Assembly: GCA_035063885.1 (NCBI GenBank)
Contig: JAPSFM010000019.1
Location: 1 to 64,000 of the forward strand
From: CAADGY01 sp900696665
GTDB taxonomy: Bacteria > Acidobacteriota > Terriglobia > Bryobacterales > Bryobacteraceae
Reading direction: 5' to 3'
Length of the DNA stretch: 64,000 nucleotides
Position numbers and translations under genes: made by a program. Under the pieces are notes generated by a model. That model did not search any database. It saw nothing but the letters and a program-made list of their open reading frames with translations, and was not told the origin of the DNA. Positions within the stretch are counted from its first letter, which is position 1. The number at the start of each line of letters is the position of its first letter. Below are positions 44,248 through 53,450 of this stretch, one piece after another.

Positions 44248-45381
44248 TGCCCACGCCCACTGGAAATTAAAACCGCCGAGATGCCCGGTGACGTCCACGA
44301 CTTCACCGATAAAGTAGAGCCCCGTTTGTTTGCGGCACTCCATCGTCCTGGCAGACAACTCATTCGTGTCGACACCGCCGGAGGTGACCTCCGCCTTGTC
44401 GTAGCCTTCGGTTCCCGTGGGGTTCACCTGCCAATGGTGCAGCTTTCGCTCGAGTTCCAGGATGGCAGAATTGCTCCAGCGTGCCGGTGCGTTCAGATCT
44501 ATCCAAAGCTCGGCCAGCCGGGCCGGAACAATGCCGCGCAATACCGATTTCGCGGCACTTCGATCACGGCGATTCTTTTCCAAAAGCGCCGGAGTGAGAT
44601 CGCCGCCGGGTGCAAGATCGACCGTGATAGGTTGTCCCTGAGTCCAGTAAGAGGAAATCTGAAGAATCGCCGGACCGCTCAATCCGCGGTGCGTGAACAA
44701 CATCTTTTCACGGAAGCGTTGTTTGCCGATGGAAGCAATTACTTCGCATGACACTCCGGCAAGGCTTCCATAGCGTCCGCGATCTTCCCGGCCGAAGGTG
44801 AAAGGAACCAGCGCAGGCCGGCATTCGCGAATCTTCAGACCAAACTGGCGCGCGATGCCATAGCCGAAGCCGGTAGCTCCCATCTTCGGAATGGAGAGCC
44901 CGCCAGTGGCAACCACCAGCACGGGGGCGCGGAATTCATCGGCGCCCGCGCCGACGACAAACTCCGTTGTGCGCCGCACTTCGCGGATGGACGTGTTGAG
45001 AAAGATCGTGACACCCGCATGCCGGCACTCTTGCTCCAGCATGTAGGTGATGTCGCGCGCGGTGCGGTCGCAGAACAACTGGCCGGGCGTTTTCTCGTGA
45101 TAAGGAATGCCGTACGCTTCCACCAGGGTCACGAAATCGGCGGGTGTGTAGCGTGCAAGCGCGGATTTCGCGAAGTGCGGATTCGCCGAAAGGAAATTAT
45201 CCGGATTGGAATAGATGTTGGTGAAGTTGCAGCGTCCGCCGCCGGAGATGAGGATCTTCCTTCCCACGCGTTCGGCGTGCTCCAGCACGGCCACGCGCCG
45301 GCCTCGTTTGCCGGCTTCGATTGCACACATCAGCCCCGCGGCGCCCGCCCCGGCTATGACTGCGTCGAACCGGCGAATCAC
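44218..45381 (-). CDS. NAD(P)/FAD-dependent oxidoreductase, BaiN/HI0933 (YhiN) family
   Basis: A 387-residue flavoprotein. The FAD-binding dinucleotide motif AGAGAAGLMCAIEAGKRG is at residues 10-27 and the family signature KILISGGGRCNFTN follows at about 43. Later blocks LVVATGGLSIPKMGATG and GEVVDVTGHLGGFNFQWAWASG complete the HI0933-like pattern. Most members have no defined reaction; BaiN from gut bacteria reduces bile-acid intermediates, which has no support here. It lies 21 nt after the DUF1080 stop side on the same strand, perhaps cotranscribed. Confidence 0.9.
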   Translation of the reverse strand: MIRRFDAVIAGAGAAGLMCAIEAGKRGRRVAVLEHAERVGRKILISGGGRCNFTNIYSNPDNFLSANPHFAKSALARYTPADFVTLVEAYGIPYHEKTPGQLFCDRTARDITYMLEQECRHAGVTIFLNTSIREVRRTTEFVVGAGADEFRAPVLVVATGGLSIPKMGATGFGYGIARQFGLKIRECRPALVPFTFGREDRGRYGSLAGVSCEVIASIGKQRFREKMLFTHRGLSGPAILQISSYWTQGQPITVDLAPGGDLTPALLEKNRRDRSAAKSVLRGIVPARLAELWIDLNAPARWSNSAILELERKLHHWQVNPTGTEGYDKAEVTSGGVDTNELSARTMECRKQTGLYFIGEVVDVTGHLGGFNFQWAWASGACAGRAL

Positions 45382-45402
45382 GTTACCGAACAGGCTACCG
45401 TC

Positions 45403-46614
45403 TTACTTCCGTTCGGGTTCGAGGACGGCGATGTCCTTGAACCAGACATCGGTGGGCATCTTGCTTCCGTGCGCCTGAATTCCGATCCTACCTTCCAGAC
45501 GGCCCTGAGTATCGTTGGGAAAGTCGATGGTCTTCACGCCATTGAGGTGAAAGACGATCCGATGTCCTTGGAAAAAGCCGGTGATCTCGTTCCAGCCGTC
45601 CGTGCGCACGTTCGCATTGTCCTCGGGCCCGGTAACCCAGTTGCGGCCGCGTACTTCCCAAAGTCCGCCGGTCCTTTTGTGCGCGTCGATCTCAATCTCG
45701 TACCCGGCTCGGGTTCCGGGATCGATACGCACGAAGAAACCGCTGTTGCCTTTTGGAATCTTGAATCGCACGCGAGCGGTGACGTCTTTGAAGGACTCCT
45801 CCGTCATGAGAAAGCCCATACGCTCGTCGCCGGCTACGCTCTGGCCGTGTATGGCTCCGTCTTCGATCGTCCACTTGCCTCCCCCGGTATTGAGCCATCC
45901 CTTTAATGTCTTACCGTCCCAAAGAGGACGCCAGACATGTCTTCCGAGATCGGTGAGGCGAATGTTGCGCCAGCGGACCTGCGCCGGTTTGTCGCCCCTA
46001 TAAGAGTGGACTTGAAGCGCAATGTAGCCGCTCAAGTCGGCGGGGTCCACCAGATTGGCGCATTCCGCGCCGTTTACCCAGGTGCGGATGACGTTTGCCC
46101 TTGCTTCAATCCGATAGCGGTTCCATTGGTTGTCTTTAAATGCGGCCTTGCAGGCGGGCTTGGAGGAAGTATTGTCGAGCCAACCCCGGCGCGCTTCATC
46201 GTAGATGCCGCCGGAGGTACCGCTCTCCTCGTTTGAAATCTCCACCTGGTAGCCGTACAAACGTCCGGCGGGTTGCTTGTGCTCCCGCGTCTGTTTGCCA
46301 TCGAAAGTCCGGACCGTGGTTTCGGCGGGATAACGATGGCTGCGAATCTGCACCCCCGAATTCAGCGCAGGATCCGTCTTCGTCTCAAACTCGAGGATGA
46401 AATCGCCATACTCCTTGTCCGTACAAAGAAAGCTGTTGGGGCTGCCCTCGGCGGTAGTGCCAACAATGGTCTTGTCCTCGACCCGGTACGTTGCCGAGCC
46501 ATTGCACTGCTGCCAGCCTTTGAGCGATTTACCGTCAAACAGGGGAACCGGCTTGGTATCGGCGGCGTTGACCGCCGATAACGGGATGATCATACAAACC
46601 ATGAGGCGATGCAC
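45403..46614 (-). CDS. exported protein with two DUF1080 (3-keto-disaccharide hydrolase) domains
   Basis: A 403-residue protein. GTG 46614 (VHRLMVCMIIPLSAVNAA) gives a complete signal peptide; ATG 46602 is an alternative. Two copies of the concanavalin-like DUF1080 domain follow each other: PLFDGKSLKGWQQ...NSGVQIRSH (first half) and PLWDGKTLKGWLN...NSGFFVRID (second half), an internal duplication. PF06439 was named for 3-keto-disaccharide hydrolases, which cleave glycosides after oxidation at C3, a job that pairs with Gfo/Idh-type oxidoreductases. Two such oxidoreductases and an isomerase-like barrel are elsewhere in the window. Confidence 0.87.
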   Translation of the reverse strand: MHRLMVCMIIPLSAVNAADTKPVPLFDGKSLKGWQQCNGSATYRVEDKTIVGTTAEGSPNSFLCTDKEYGDFILEFETKTDPALNSGVQIRSHRYPAETTVRTFDGKQTREHKQPAGRLYGYQVEISNEESGTSGGIYDEARRGWLDNTSSKPACKAAFKDNQWNRYRIEARANVIRTWVNGAECANLVDPADLSGYIALQVHSYRGDKPAQVRWRNIRLTDLGRHVWRPLWDGKTLKGWLNTGGGKWTIEDGAIHGQSVAGDERMGFLMTEESFKDVTARVRFKIPKGNSGFFVRIDPGTRAGYEIEIDAHKRTGGLWEVRGRNWVTGPEDNANVRTDGWNEITGFFQGHRIVFHLNGVKTIDFPNDTQGRLEGRIGIQAHGSKMPTDVWFKDIAVLEPERK

Positions 46615-46669
46615 ACGGATATTGTAACCTCGGATCCCGCTGTGCGTTGGCGTATACTGGACCACATAC

Positions 46670-49084
46670 ATGCAGAGGCGGCGCGCGGGAAGCAAACTTG
46701 TGTTCCTTTGTGCCGCAACTCTTTTTCCGCCGGCCATCGTCGCTCAAACTTCTCCGGAGCCCGCCCGCGCGGTTGTGCTCGGCATTCATCGCTACACCGA
46801 TGTGCTGGGTATCGATCCGTTGGAATATGCCGACAAAGATGCGGCGCTGTTTGAGAGCCTGCTCCGGTCGGGACGCCTTGGAACGTCGTTCAGCCCGTCC
46901 GGCATCGTGCCGCTGACGAACTCCGGCCAGATCGCTACACGTGCGGGTCTGCGCGACACGATCGGCTCAGCCATCCCGGGAGAGACCCTCTTCATTTTTA
47001 TTTCAGGGCGCGGGCTCGCGTACCCGGGATGGGATGATGGCTATATCGCCTGCTCCGACACACAGGCGGAAAAGCCGCAGAGCACCGGTGTGTCCGTTAA
47101 GGAGCTGAAAAGCTGGATCGATGGCTCCCCCGCCACGCGCGTATGGCTGTTTGCTGACGTGTGCCGCCAATCTTCCAGACGCCTGGATAACCGCATCAAC
47201 TATCGTTTCGCCGACGAGTTCAAGAAAATTGCTTCGAAGCCTTTCGGCGCCGTGCTTGCCACCTCCCAGAAACAGCAGTCCGAAGAAAGCGGGGCTCTGC
47301 GGTCAAGCCTCAGTGACGGTCATGGTGTTTTCAGTTACTTTCTTGTGAATGGGCTTTACGGCCGCGTTTCCGCCGGAACCAAAGACGCCGACACCGACGG
47401 AGACGGGCGCGTCAGCACAAAGGAATTGCTCGCCTACCTGCTGGATCGCCAGCGTCCGCCGTTCACCAAAACTCCGCAGGTTCCGGAAGCATTCGGGTCG
47501 CTTACGAAAGCAAACGCTGCCATTGTCGTGCTCGGAGCCAGGCGTGGAGCGATACGCCCGCAAGCGGAACCAGTCCTGTTGGCATCACTCGGCGCCGCGT
47601 CACTCCAGTTCTTTCCGATGCAGGCTGGCGCGGCGCTCCCACAGGCCGAAGCAGGCTGCCCGCCGTTGTCGAATGAAGAGACAGCCGACCCCATGCGCGC
47701 GGCGGAAGCATTTCTTAGAACACGGCCCCAGAGCGGGCGCGACGAATGGAACCGCAGGGCCTACTGTCTCGCGCTGGCGTGGGAAAGCCAGGGACAGCGC
47801 GTCGTAGCCGCATACGGAATCGGAGACCAGTTCCCCGATGACCCCGCCAAACTGAAGGAGAGTGACTTCCTCGCCGCGGCGCAAGCGTTCGAAGCCGCTT
47901 ACAAGCTGCGCCCTTCCGACGAGTCGCTCCGTGTCCGGCAACTCTTCTGTGCCGGGCGCGCCCGCGCATTTTCGAATGCAACGGAAGCCCGCCGGCTTCT
48001 CGAGGCGGCGCTGGCAATGCCCAGCAGCGGAGTGGAGCCGGCCGCCGAAATCCATAACGCCTTCGGGCTCACGCTTTTTGAAGGTGGAGAACACAAGAGC
48101 GCGATTCCGCATCTGGAAGAGGCCATCAGGCGTGCTCCAACGTGGGCTTATCCACGGCACAATCTCGCACTGGCATACACGGAGTTGGGAAACTACATTG
48201 CTGCCGAGCGCGAGTATCGCGAGGCGATTCGCCGGACCCCCTATTATCCATACCTCTATTACAATCTCGGACTCCTTCTCCACCGCACAGGGAGGAACCG
48301 GGCCGCACGCCAGGCGTATCAAACGGCTCTGACCGTCTCCGACGAGGGCATCCGCAAGTGGCGGGACGCCGCGGCGCGTTGGGGACAGGAGGGCAACACC
48401 GCGGACGCGAATCTCGCTGCGGCGCGGGCCGAAACCTTCCGGCGCAACAAGGGTGAGATCTACAACGCGCTCGGAGCACTCCTCGAATCGGAGGACGCGC
48501 TCGTCCAGGCGGCTGAAGAGTACCAGCACGCTCTCGACATGAACCCCGGGTTGTTCGTGGCAGCCTACAACAAGGCCTCCGTCATCGATCGCGCAGCTGT
48601 CCGCCAGACGCCCAACACTGTTGCCGCGGAAGCGCTGAAGCTGCTTCGGTCGGTAAGGGACAGCAATGAACGGTTCTATCCAGCCCGGCTGCTTCTCGGC
48701 TCGTTGTTGCTCCGCCAGCGCGAATTCGATAAGGCGGAAGCGGAGTTCAGGGCTGTTCTCCAAAGCGGCGCAGCACCCGTGGACGCACATGCGGGTCTCG
48801 CTCGCGCGTTGCTCGGCCGGGGAGATCTCAATGGCGCGCGCATGCATGCCGGGCAGGCGATTGACCGCCAAACCGCGGCGATCCGGATGCAGAACCCTTC
48901 CTTGAAACGGGCACCCCTGGCGCAAGCAGCCTTATACCAGCTACTGGCCGACACGTTCCGGGAAATGGGGGACCACACCCGCGCCTGCGAGTTTTACCGG
49001 ACGGCCCAACGAGCTCTCAAGTGGAACCGGGAGGGAGTCGATCTTCGCGAACTCTCGAGGAGAGCGAACGAATGCTCGCGGTGA
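46670..49084 (+). CDS. exported caspase-fold (C14-like) protein with TPR region; catalytic His replaced
   Basis: An 804-residue protein with a signal peptide (LVFLCAATLFPPAIVAQ). Residues about 33-275 match the caspase-like C14 fold: ARAVVLGIHRYTD, then FIFISGRG where the catalytic GHG His is Arg114 (CGC codon), and LFADVCRQ with Cys165 kept. An EF-hand-like loop (DTDGDGRVSTKE, 241-252) follows, as in many bacterial homologues. Residues about 400-800 hold TPR-like repeats (AAEIHNAFGLTLFEGGEHKSA; YPRHNLALAYTELGNYIAAE). Loss of the His suggests a non-proteolytic scaffold or receptor. It starts a five-gene operon and overlaps the receptor gene by 13 bp. Confidence 0.85.
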   Translation: MQRRRAGSKLVFLCAATLFPPAIVAQTSPEPARAVVLGIHRYTDVLGIDPLEYADKDAALFESLLRSGRLGTSFSPSGIVPLTNSGQIATRAGLRDTIGSAIPGETLFIFISGRGLAYPGWDDGYIACSDTQAEKPQSTGVSVKELKSWIDGSPATRVWLFADVCRQSSRRLDNRINYRFADEFKKIASKPFGAVLATSQKQQSEESGALRSSLSDGHGVFSYFLVNGLYGRVSAGTKDADTDGDGRVSTKELLAYLLDRQRPPFTKTPQVPEAFGSLTKANAAIVVLGARRGAIRPQAEPVLLASLGAASLQFFPMQAGAALPQAEAGCPPLSNEETADPMRAAEAFLRTRPQSGRDEWNRRAYCLALAWESQGQRVVAAYGIGDQFPDDPAKLKESDFLAAAQAFEAAYKLRPSDESLRVRQLFCAGRARAFSNATEARRLLEAALAMPSSGVEPAAEIHNAFGLTLFEGGEHKSAIPHLEEAIRRAPTWAYPRHNLALAYTELGNYIAAEREYREAIRRTPYYPYLYYNLGLLLHRTGRNRAARQAYQTALTVSDEGIRKWRDAAARWGQEGNTADANLAAARAETFRRNKGEIYNALGALLESEDALVQAAEEYQHALDMNPGLFVAAYNKASVIDRAAVRQTPNTVAAEALKLLRSVRDSNERFYPARLLLGSLLLRQREFDKAEAEFRAVLQSGAAPVDAHAGLARALLGRGDLNGARMHAGQAIDRQTAAIRMQNPSLKRAPLAQAALYQLLADTFREMGDHTRACEFYRTAQRALKWNREGVDLRELSRRANECSR

Positions 49085-52000
49085 AGCGGATTGCGGCCAT
49101 CGCGCTGCTTCTGCCCGGCTTACCGGCGCCAGTGCTTCCACAGAGTACGCAAGCGCTGATCTCCGGCCGGGTGTATAACCGCGACATGGGATTCGGCATC
49201 GCCGGTGCGATGATCACCGCCACGCATAACGCTTCCGGCCTGCGGCAACGGGCAGTGACCGGCGCTTTCGGCTACTTTTGGCTGACGTCGCTCTCCGCCG
49301 GAACCTATTCCATTACGGTCACGGCACAGGGGTATCAGCCGCGCGCGGCTTTCGACGTCACGCTCTTTACCGCCGGTTTTCTTACCCTCGATTTCCCAAT
49401 GCGCACGCTCTCTGCAGCGGTCTGGCACGAAGAATACATGCCCGGCTACCTGCCTTACACCGATGCCATCGTCCACATCTATGCTGCGGATGTGGCAACG
49501 ACCGCGGCCGAACCATTGAGCGCGCTCAAAAGCAGGCAGGGCGTGGCCGAGGCCAGCCAATCATACGTAATCGCGCCCGAGGAGATCGGGCGTCTGCCGC
49601 TGACGGTGCGTGACCTCTATACAACCGTCGCCCTTCAACCCGGTGTGACTTCTCAACCGGCAAGTGCCCGTGGTCTGGGACTTTCGGCTAACGGCCAGCG
49701 ACCTACCTCCTCGAATTTCCTGCTGGATGGCGTACAGATCAATGATCCGCTCGTCACCGGTCCGTTGACGCTCATGGCGCCGGAAGCCGTCCAGGAGTAC
49801 CGCGTCTCGGTGGGAACGTCTTCGGCTGAATACGGAGGAGCTGCCGGCCTCATCGCCAACGCCGTTTCCAAAGCGGGAACGAATGATTGGCACTCGCTGG
49901 CCTATTGGAACATGCGCCATGACGCACTCAATGCCCAGGACTACGAACAGAAGCGGCTCAGTTACAGCAAGCCGCCGCTTCGCGAGATGCAGGAGGGCTT
50001 CTTAGCGGGAGGTCCACTTTCGCCTGGCCGCGTGTTCGGATCGCTCGCTTTCGACGCGGTTCGATTCAGAAGCCGCCGCGATCCGGTTCTGTATTGGTTG
50101 CCTTCGACCTCCTTCCTCGCTTCGCTACCCGGCGGCAGCGCCGCCGGTCGCCTGCTGCGGCAATATCCCGCGCTGGCGGTTCCCAGTGCTGCGGCGGGTA
50201 TGGCACAAATCAAACTGGCGCCCAAGGCGTCTATCAACCGCTACCTGGCGGCGCCGCGTGCCGACGCCATCCTGGGTGGCGGAGTCCATCACATTATGAG
50301 CCGGGCCGCGATCGCCCGCCTTCATCAGCCTGACCTGCTGTATAGCCCGTACGAACAGTTCAACGCGCCGTACAACCAGAACCTGTTGAATGTAGCCGGC
50401 GCCTGGACCTGGAGTGTGGCGCCCCGCTTGACGAACGAGCTTCGCGCCGGTTACGGAAAGTTGGAAGCGGACGTCGACCGTCCACACCCGCAAGTTCCCG
50501 TCCTGCTCGCTCCGCGAGTGACGCTGCCCGGCGCACAGAGTTTCTACGCTTTCCAAACCGAGGCCGGTTCCGCCGAAGTGTCAAACACCACCGCTCTCGC
50601 CTTGGGCCGTCATCTCTTTAAGTGGGGCGGCTTCTACCTGAACCGCCGCATTGACAACTTTACATCGATGGGCCGGGACGGGATCTACTATTTCGATTCG
50701 CTGGACGATTTTGCGGCGGGTAACTCCTCCGCGCTTCTCGGTTCGGTAGCCCGTGGGCTCGAGGTCCTCTCCGAACCCGGCTACCGGCGCCATTACGGAT
50801 ATGGCAACGCCGCGCTTTTCGCACAGGATAGCTTTCGTCCTCACCCGCGGCTGACGCTCAGCTACGGCCTGCGATACAAACACTTCGGCACACCCAAGAG
50901 CCTGCGCGATGCAACGGACTTCCTTGTGGCATGGGGACAAGGCAATGATGTTTTGGAACAACTGCGGGGTGCGCAGCCTGTCAGGCGCGGCGGTGAGCAC
51001 GACATGTTCGATGGGCAGCCTCATCGCTGGGCTGTTCGCTTCGGAATCGCGCATGAGATTCTGCCCCGCCGCGGCACAGTGCTGCGCGCCGGTTACGGCA
51101 TCTTCTACGACCGCATTTTCGACAACCTGTGGCTGAGTGCCGCGACCAATGCCGTTGCGTTTGGCTTCTGGCATTTCGACCGTCCCGTGGATGTGCTGTT
51201 GCCGCTCTCGTTCAACAAAGCGATGGCGGCTGATTTCGCGCCTACGGATCTGCTCGACTATGTTGCATTCGCCCCGCGGCTTTCCGCCGGACGCGCACAC
51301 AACTTTTTCGCGTCGGTACAGCAGCCGCTGACGCGCTCCGTTTGGGTGGAAGCCACCGGCGCCGGTTCACTCGGCCGCGGCCTCGTCACCACCGATCGCA
51401 TCAATCGCTACGGCAGTGTGCCGCGCACTCCGGATAATCTCGAACAGCGCATTGCACCGGGCCTCCCTCAACTGGCTTACCGTGCGAACCAGGGCGACTC
51501 GGATTACTTTGCGGGAACAGCCCTGGTTCGTTTCCGCGCGTCAAACGTTACCGGACAGATGGCCTACACGCTCAGCCATATGATCGATGTGCAGTCCGAT
51601 CCGATAGCCGACGATTACCTGGATCTCAACTGGTTCCGCCGCGCACAGACGGCTGCGCCGCGCCCGGTCCCCTCTTTCACGCGGCAATTTCGTCCCGGTC
51701 TGGATCGTGCAAATTCGGATTTCGATCAGCGGCACAACCTGGTGTTCTTCGCCGCCTTCGATGTCCCGCGCGTCGAGCGGGTGAAGTGGCTGGCTTGGGA
51801 TTGGCGCATCTCGCTATTAGGTGCCGTGCGATCCGGAACGCCGTATACGGTCTATGTGAGCGCGCCCGGAACAGGTGAGGTGATCGTCAATAACCGGCCC
51901 GACCTCATCGCGCCGGCCACGGTGCGGGATGGTAGCAGTATGAATGGTGGCCGCAGGCTGCTGAATCCGTCCGCGTTTCAATTTCCCGCCGATGGACAGG

Positions 52001-52323
52001 TTGGCTCGACCGGCCGAAACGCGTTCGCCGGACCGGGGCAGTTCAGCTTCGATTTTTCGATTGCCCGCCGCCTGCCATTCCGCTTTGGAGACCGTTCCTG
52101 CGCCGTGACCCTCCGCGCCGACCTCTACAACGCGCTGAACCACGCAAATCTCGGCAACCCCCTGAACGCCACGCTGCCGCATCCACAGTTCCAGTCCCCG
52201 AACGATTCCGAATTCGCGGTGGCCCGTTACGGACGCAGAGGCAGGGTCGCGGGGGTGCCGCTCCTGGTGCCACTGACGGAAACCGCCCGGCAGATACAAC
52301 TCTTGCTCCGATTGGAATTTTAG
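49072..52323 (+). CDS. Oar-like TonB-dependent receptor
   Basis: A 1,083-residue outer-membrane protein starting at ATG 49072 with GGAG at 8-nt spacing, inside the end of the caspase-like gene. A signal peptide (RIAAIALLLPGLPAPVLPQ), a carboxypeptidase-regulatory-like domain (LISGRVYNRDMGFGIAGAMI), a plug (LPLTVRDLYTTVALQPG; NFLLDGVQINDPL; GLIANAVSKAGTNDWHS) and a long barrel ending RLEF are visible. Unlike FecA, it sits upstream of an ECF sigma factor and FecR-like gene rather than downstream. The ligand is unknown. Confidence 0.9.
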   Translation: MLAVKRIAAIALLLPGLPAPVLPQSTQALISGRVYNRDMGFGIAGAMITATHNASGLRQRAVTGAFGYFWLTSLSAGTYSITVTAQGYQPRAAFDVTLFTAGFLTLDFPMRTLSAAVWHEEYMPGYLPYTDAIVHIYAADVATTAAEPLSALKSRQGVAEASQSYVIAPEEIGRLPLTVRDLYTTVALQPGVTSQPASARGLGLSANGQRPTSSNFLLDGVQINDPLVTGPLTLMAPEAVQEYRVSVGTSSAEYGGAAGLIANAVSKAGTNDWHSLAYWNMRHDALNAQDYEQKRLSYSKPPLREMQEGFLAGGPLSPGRVFGSLAFDAVRFRSRRDPVLYWLPSTSFLASLPGGSAAGRLLRQYPALAVPSAAAGMAQIKLAPKASINRYLAAPRADAILGGGVHHIMSRAAIARLHQPDLLYSPYEQFNAPYNQNLLNVAGAWTWSVAPRLTNELRAGYGKLEADVDRPHPQVPVLLAPRVTLPGAQSFYAFQTEAGSAEVSNTTALALGRHLFKWGGFYLNRRIDNFTSMGRDGIYYFDSLDDFAAGNSSALLGSVARGLEVLSEPGYRRHYGYGNAALFAQDSFRPHPRLTLSYGLRYKHFGTPKSLRDATDFLVAWGQGNDVLEQLRGAQPVRRGGEHDMFDGQPHRWAVRFGIAHEILPRRGTVLRAGYGIFYDRIFDNLWLSAATNAVAFGFWHFDRPVDVLLPLSFNKAMAADFAPTDLLDYVAFAPRLSAGRAHNFFASVQQPLTRSVWVEATGAGSLGRGLVTTDRINRYGSVPRTPDNLEQRIAPGLPQLAYRANQGDSDYFAGTALVRFRASNVTGQMAYTLSHMIDVQSDPIADDYLDLNWFRRAQTAAPRPVPSFTRQFRPGLDRANSDFDQRHNLVFFAAFDVPRVERVKWLAWDWRISLLGAVRSGTPYTVYVSAPGTGEVIVNNRPDLIAPATVRDGSSMNGGRRLLNPSAFQFPADGQVGSTGRNAFAGPGQFSFDFSIARRLPFRFGDRSCAVTLRADLYNALNHANLGNPLNATLPHPQFQSPNDSEFAVARYGRRGRVAGVPLLVPLTETARQIQLLLRLEF

Positions 52324-52369
52324 ATTCGACGGTTAACACTTCGAGCCTGTACGCTGTCTTTCCAACAGA

Positions 52370-52383
52370 ATTCGCCGGCGAAT
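52370..52383. repeat. 14-bp perfect palindrome upstream of the small exported gene
   Basis: ATTCGCCGGCGAAT is self-complementary. It lies between the receptor stop and the ribosome site of the next gene, so it may be an operator or an mRNA hairpin inside the operon. Confidence 0.45.
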
Positions 52384-52404
52384 CGAATTCAAATGGAGAA
52401 GACA

Positions 52405-52878
52405 ATGCGTAACTCGATCCGGACTTTCTTCGCCGCCGCCCTCCTGCTGGCGGCCGCCACACAGTTGCCGGCCGGTGGACTCCACGTGATGCTGGGCAAT
52501 CCGGAAGCTAGCCCCGAAGCTCGCAAACACAATGCCGTGTTGACGATCATCCTCGCCGGTTGTCACGAACCCGAAAAAGCGCCGGTTGAGGGAGCGGCCA
52601 TCACCGTCGTGGACGGGAAGCGGCAAACAATCCCGATTCAGTTGATCGCCCTTTCCAAACCCGGTATGTACGCCGTCACACGCCAGTGGCCCGCGCGGGG
52701 CCGCTGGGTGCTGCAATTCGTAGCCAAAGACCGGGGTCGCGTCGCCAGCACACTGGTAGCCGCGACGCCGGACAAGATCGAGCGGCATTCCGCGAAAATG
52801 GCGATGCGCTTACCATCGGAGAAGGACCTCGCCGCACTTCTTTCAGGCGGAGACAAGCCCGAAGTCGCCCGCAAATGA
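52405..52878 (+). CDS. small exported protein of unknown function in the ECF operon
   Basis: A 157-residue protein. ATG 52405 is preceded by GGAG at 6 nt; an ATG four codons upstream is in the ribosome site itself and less likely. A signal peptide (SIRTFFAAALLLAAATQLPAGG) is followed by a beta-rich body with one Cys (IILAGCHEPEKAPVEGAAITVVDG), which looks like an Ig-like or transthyretin-like fold; no enzyme motif is seen. Its TGA overlaps the ATG of the sigma factor gene (ATGA), which ties it to the signalling operon. Confidence 0.75.
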   Translation: MRNSIRTFFAAALLLAAATQLPAGGLHVMLGNPEASPEARKHNAVLTIILAGCHEPEKAPVEGAAITVVDGKRQTIPIQLIALSKPGMYAVTRQWPARGRWVLQFVAKDRGRVASTLVAATPDKIERHSAKMAMRLPSEKDLAALLSGGDKPEVARK

Positions 52879-53450
52879 CGGTAATGACTGACCGGCTTAT
52901 GCCATTGACGCTCGCACTCCGGACTTCGGCCGCGCTGGTATTCGACCACGCGGCCAGAGTTCGCGCGGCGGCTGGCGGAGACCGGGCCGCATTCGACGAG
53001 TTATATATGCGTTACGCGAGCATGGTGCACGGCATCCTGCTCGCGCGTGTCCCGGTGTTTGTGGCGGAGGACCTGGTGCAGGATGTATTTCTCACCGCCT
53101 TCCGGAAACTCTCCGGCTTGCGCGCGCCCGAAGCGTTTCCGGGCTGGCTGGTGGCTATCGCACGGAACCGTGCCGTGGAATACCACCGGAGCGCGCGGCA
53201 CGAAGCCGATGTCCACGCCGAGGCGGCGCGAAGGCAGGTGCAGGCGCCGGCGAGCATTAGCCTGGATGTGCTCAGCAGCATTCGTAAGCTCCCCGAAGCG
53301 TATCGCGAAACGCTGATTCTCAGACTGGTGGAAGGAATGACAGGCCCCGAGATCGCGGAGCGAACCGGTCTAACGCCCGATTCCGTCCGCGTAAACCTTT
53401 TTCGGGGAATGAAAATGCTCCGCGAAGAACTCGGGAGAAGAACAAAATGA
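52875..53450 (+). CDS. ECF-type RNA polymerase sigma factor
   Basis: A 191-residue sigma factor. Region 2 is seen in FDELYMRYASMVHGILLARV and AEDLVQDVFLTAFRKL, with FPGWLVAIARNRAVEY for -10 recognition; region 4 is in IRKLPEAYRETLILRLVEGM and TPDSVRVNLFRGMKMLREEL. The start ATGACGG at 52875 overlaps the previous stop, and the TGA overlaps the next ATG, so it is translationally coupled on both sides. It probably directs transcription of this operon or other receptor genes in response to a signal passed through the FecR-like partner. Confidence 0.92.
   Translation: MTVMTDRLMPLTLALRTSAALVFDHAARVRAAAGGDRAAFDELYMRYASMVHGILLARVPVFVAEDLVQDVFLTAFRKLSGLRAPEAFPGWLVAIARNRAVEYHRSARHEADVHAEAARRQVQAPASISLDVLSSIRKLPEAYRETLILRLVEGMTGPEIAERTGLTPDSVRVNLFRGMKMLREELGRRTK

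Noticed and set aside
47600..48925. Minus-strand open frame of 441 codons
   Set aside because: It lies fully inside the caspase/TPR gene on the other strand and has no signal, motif or ribosome site.
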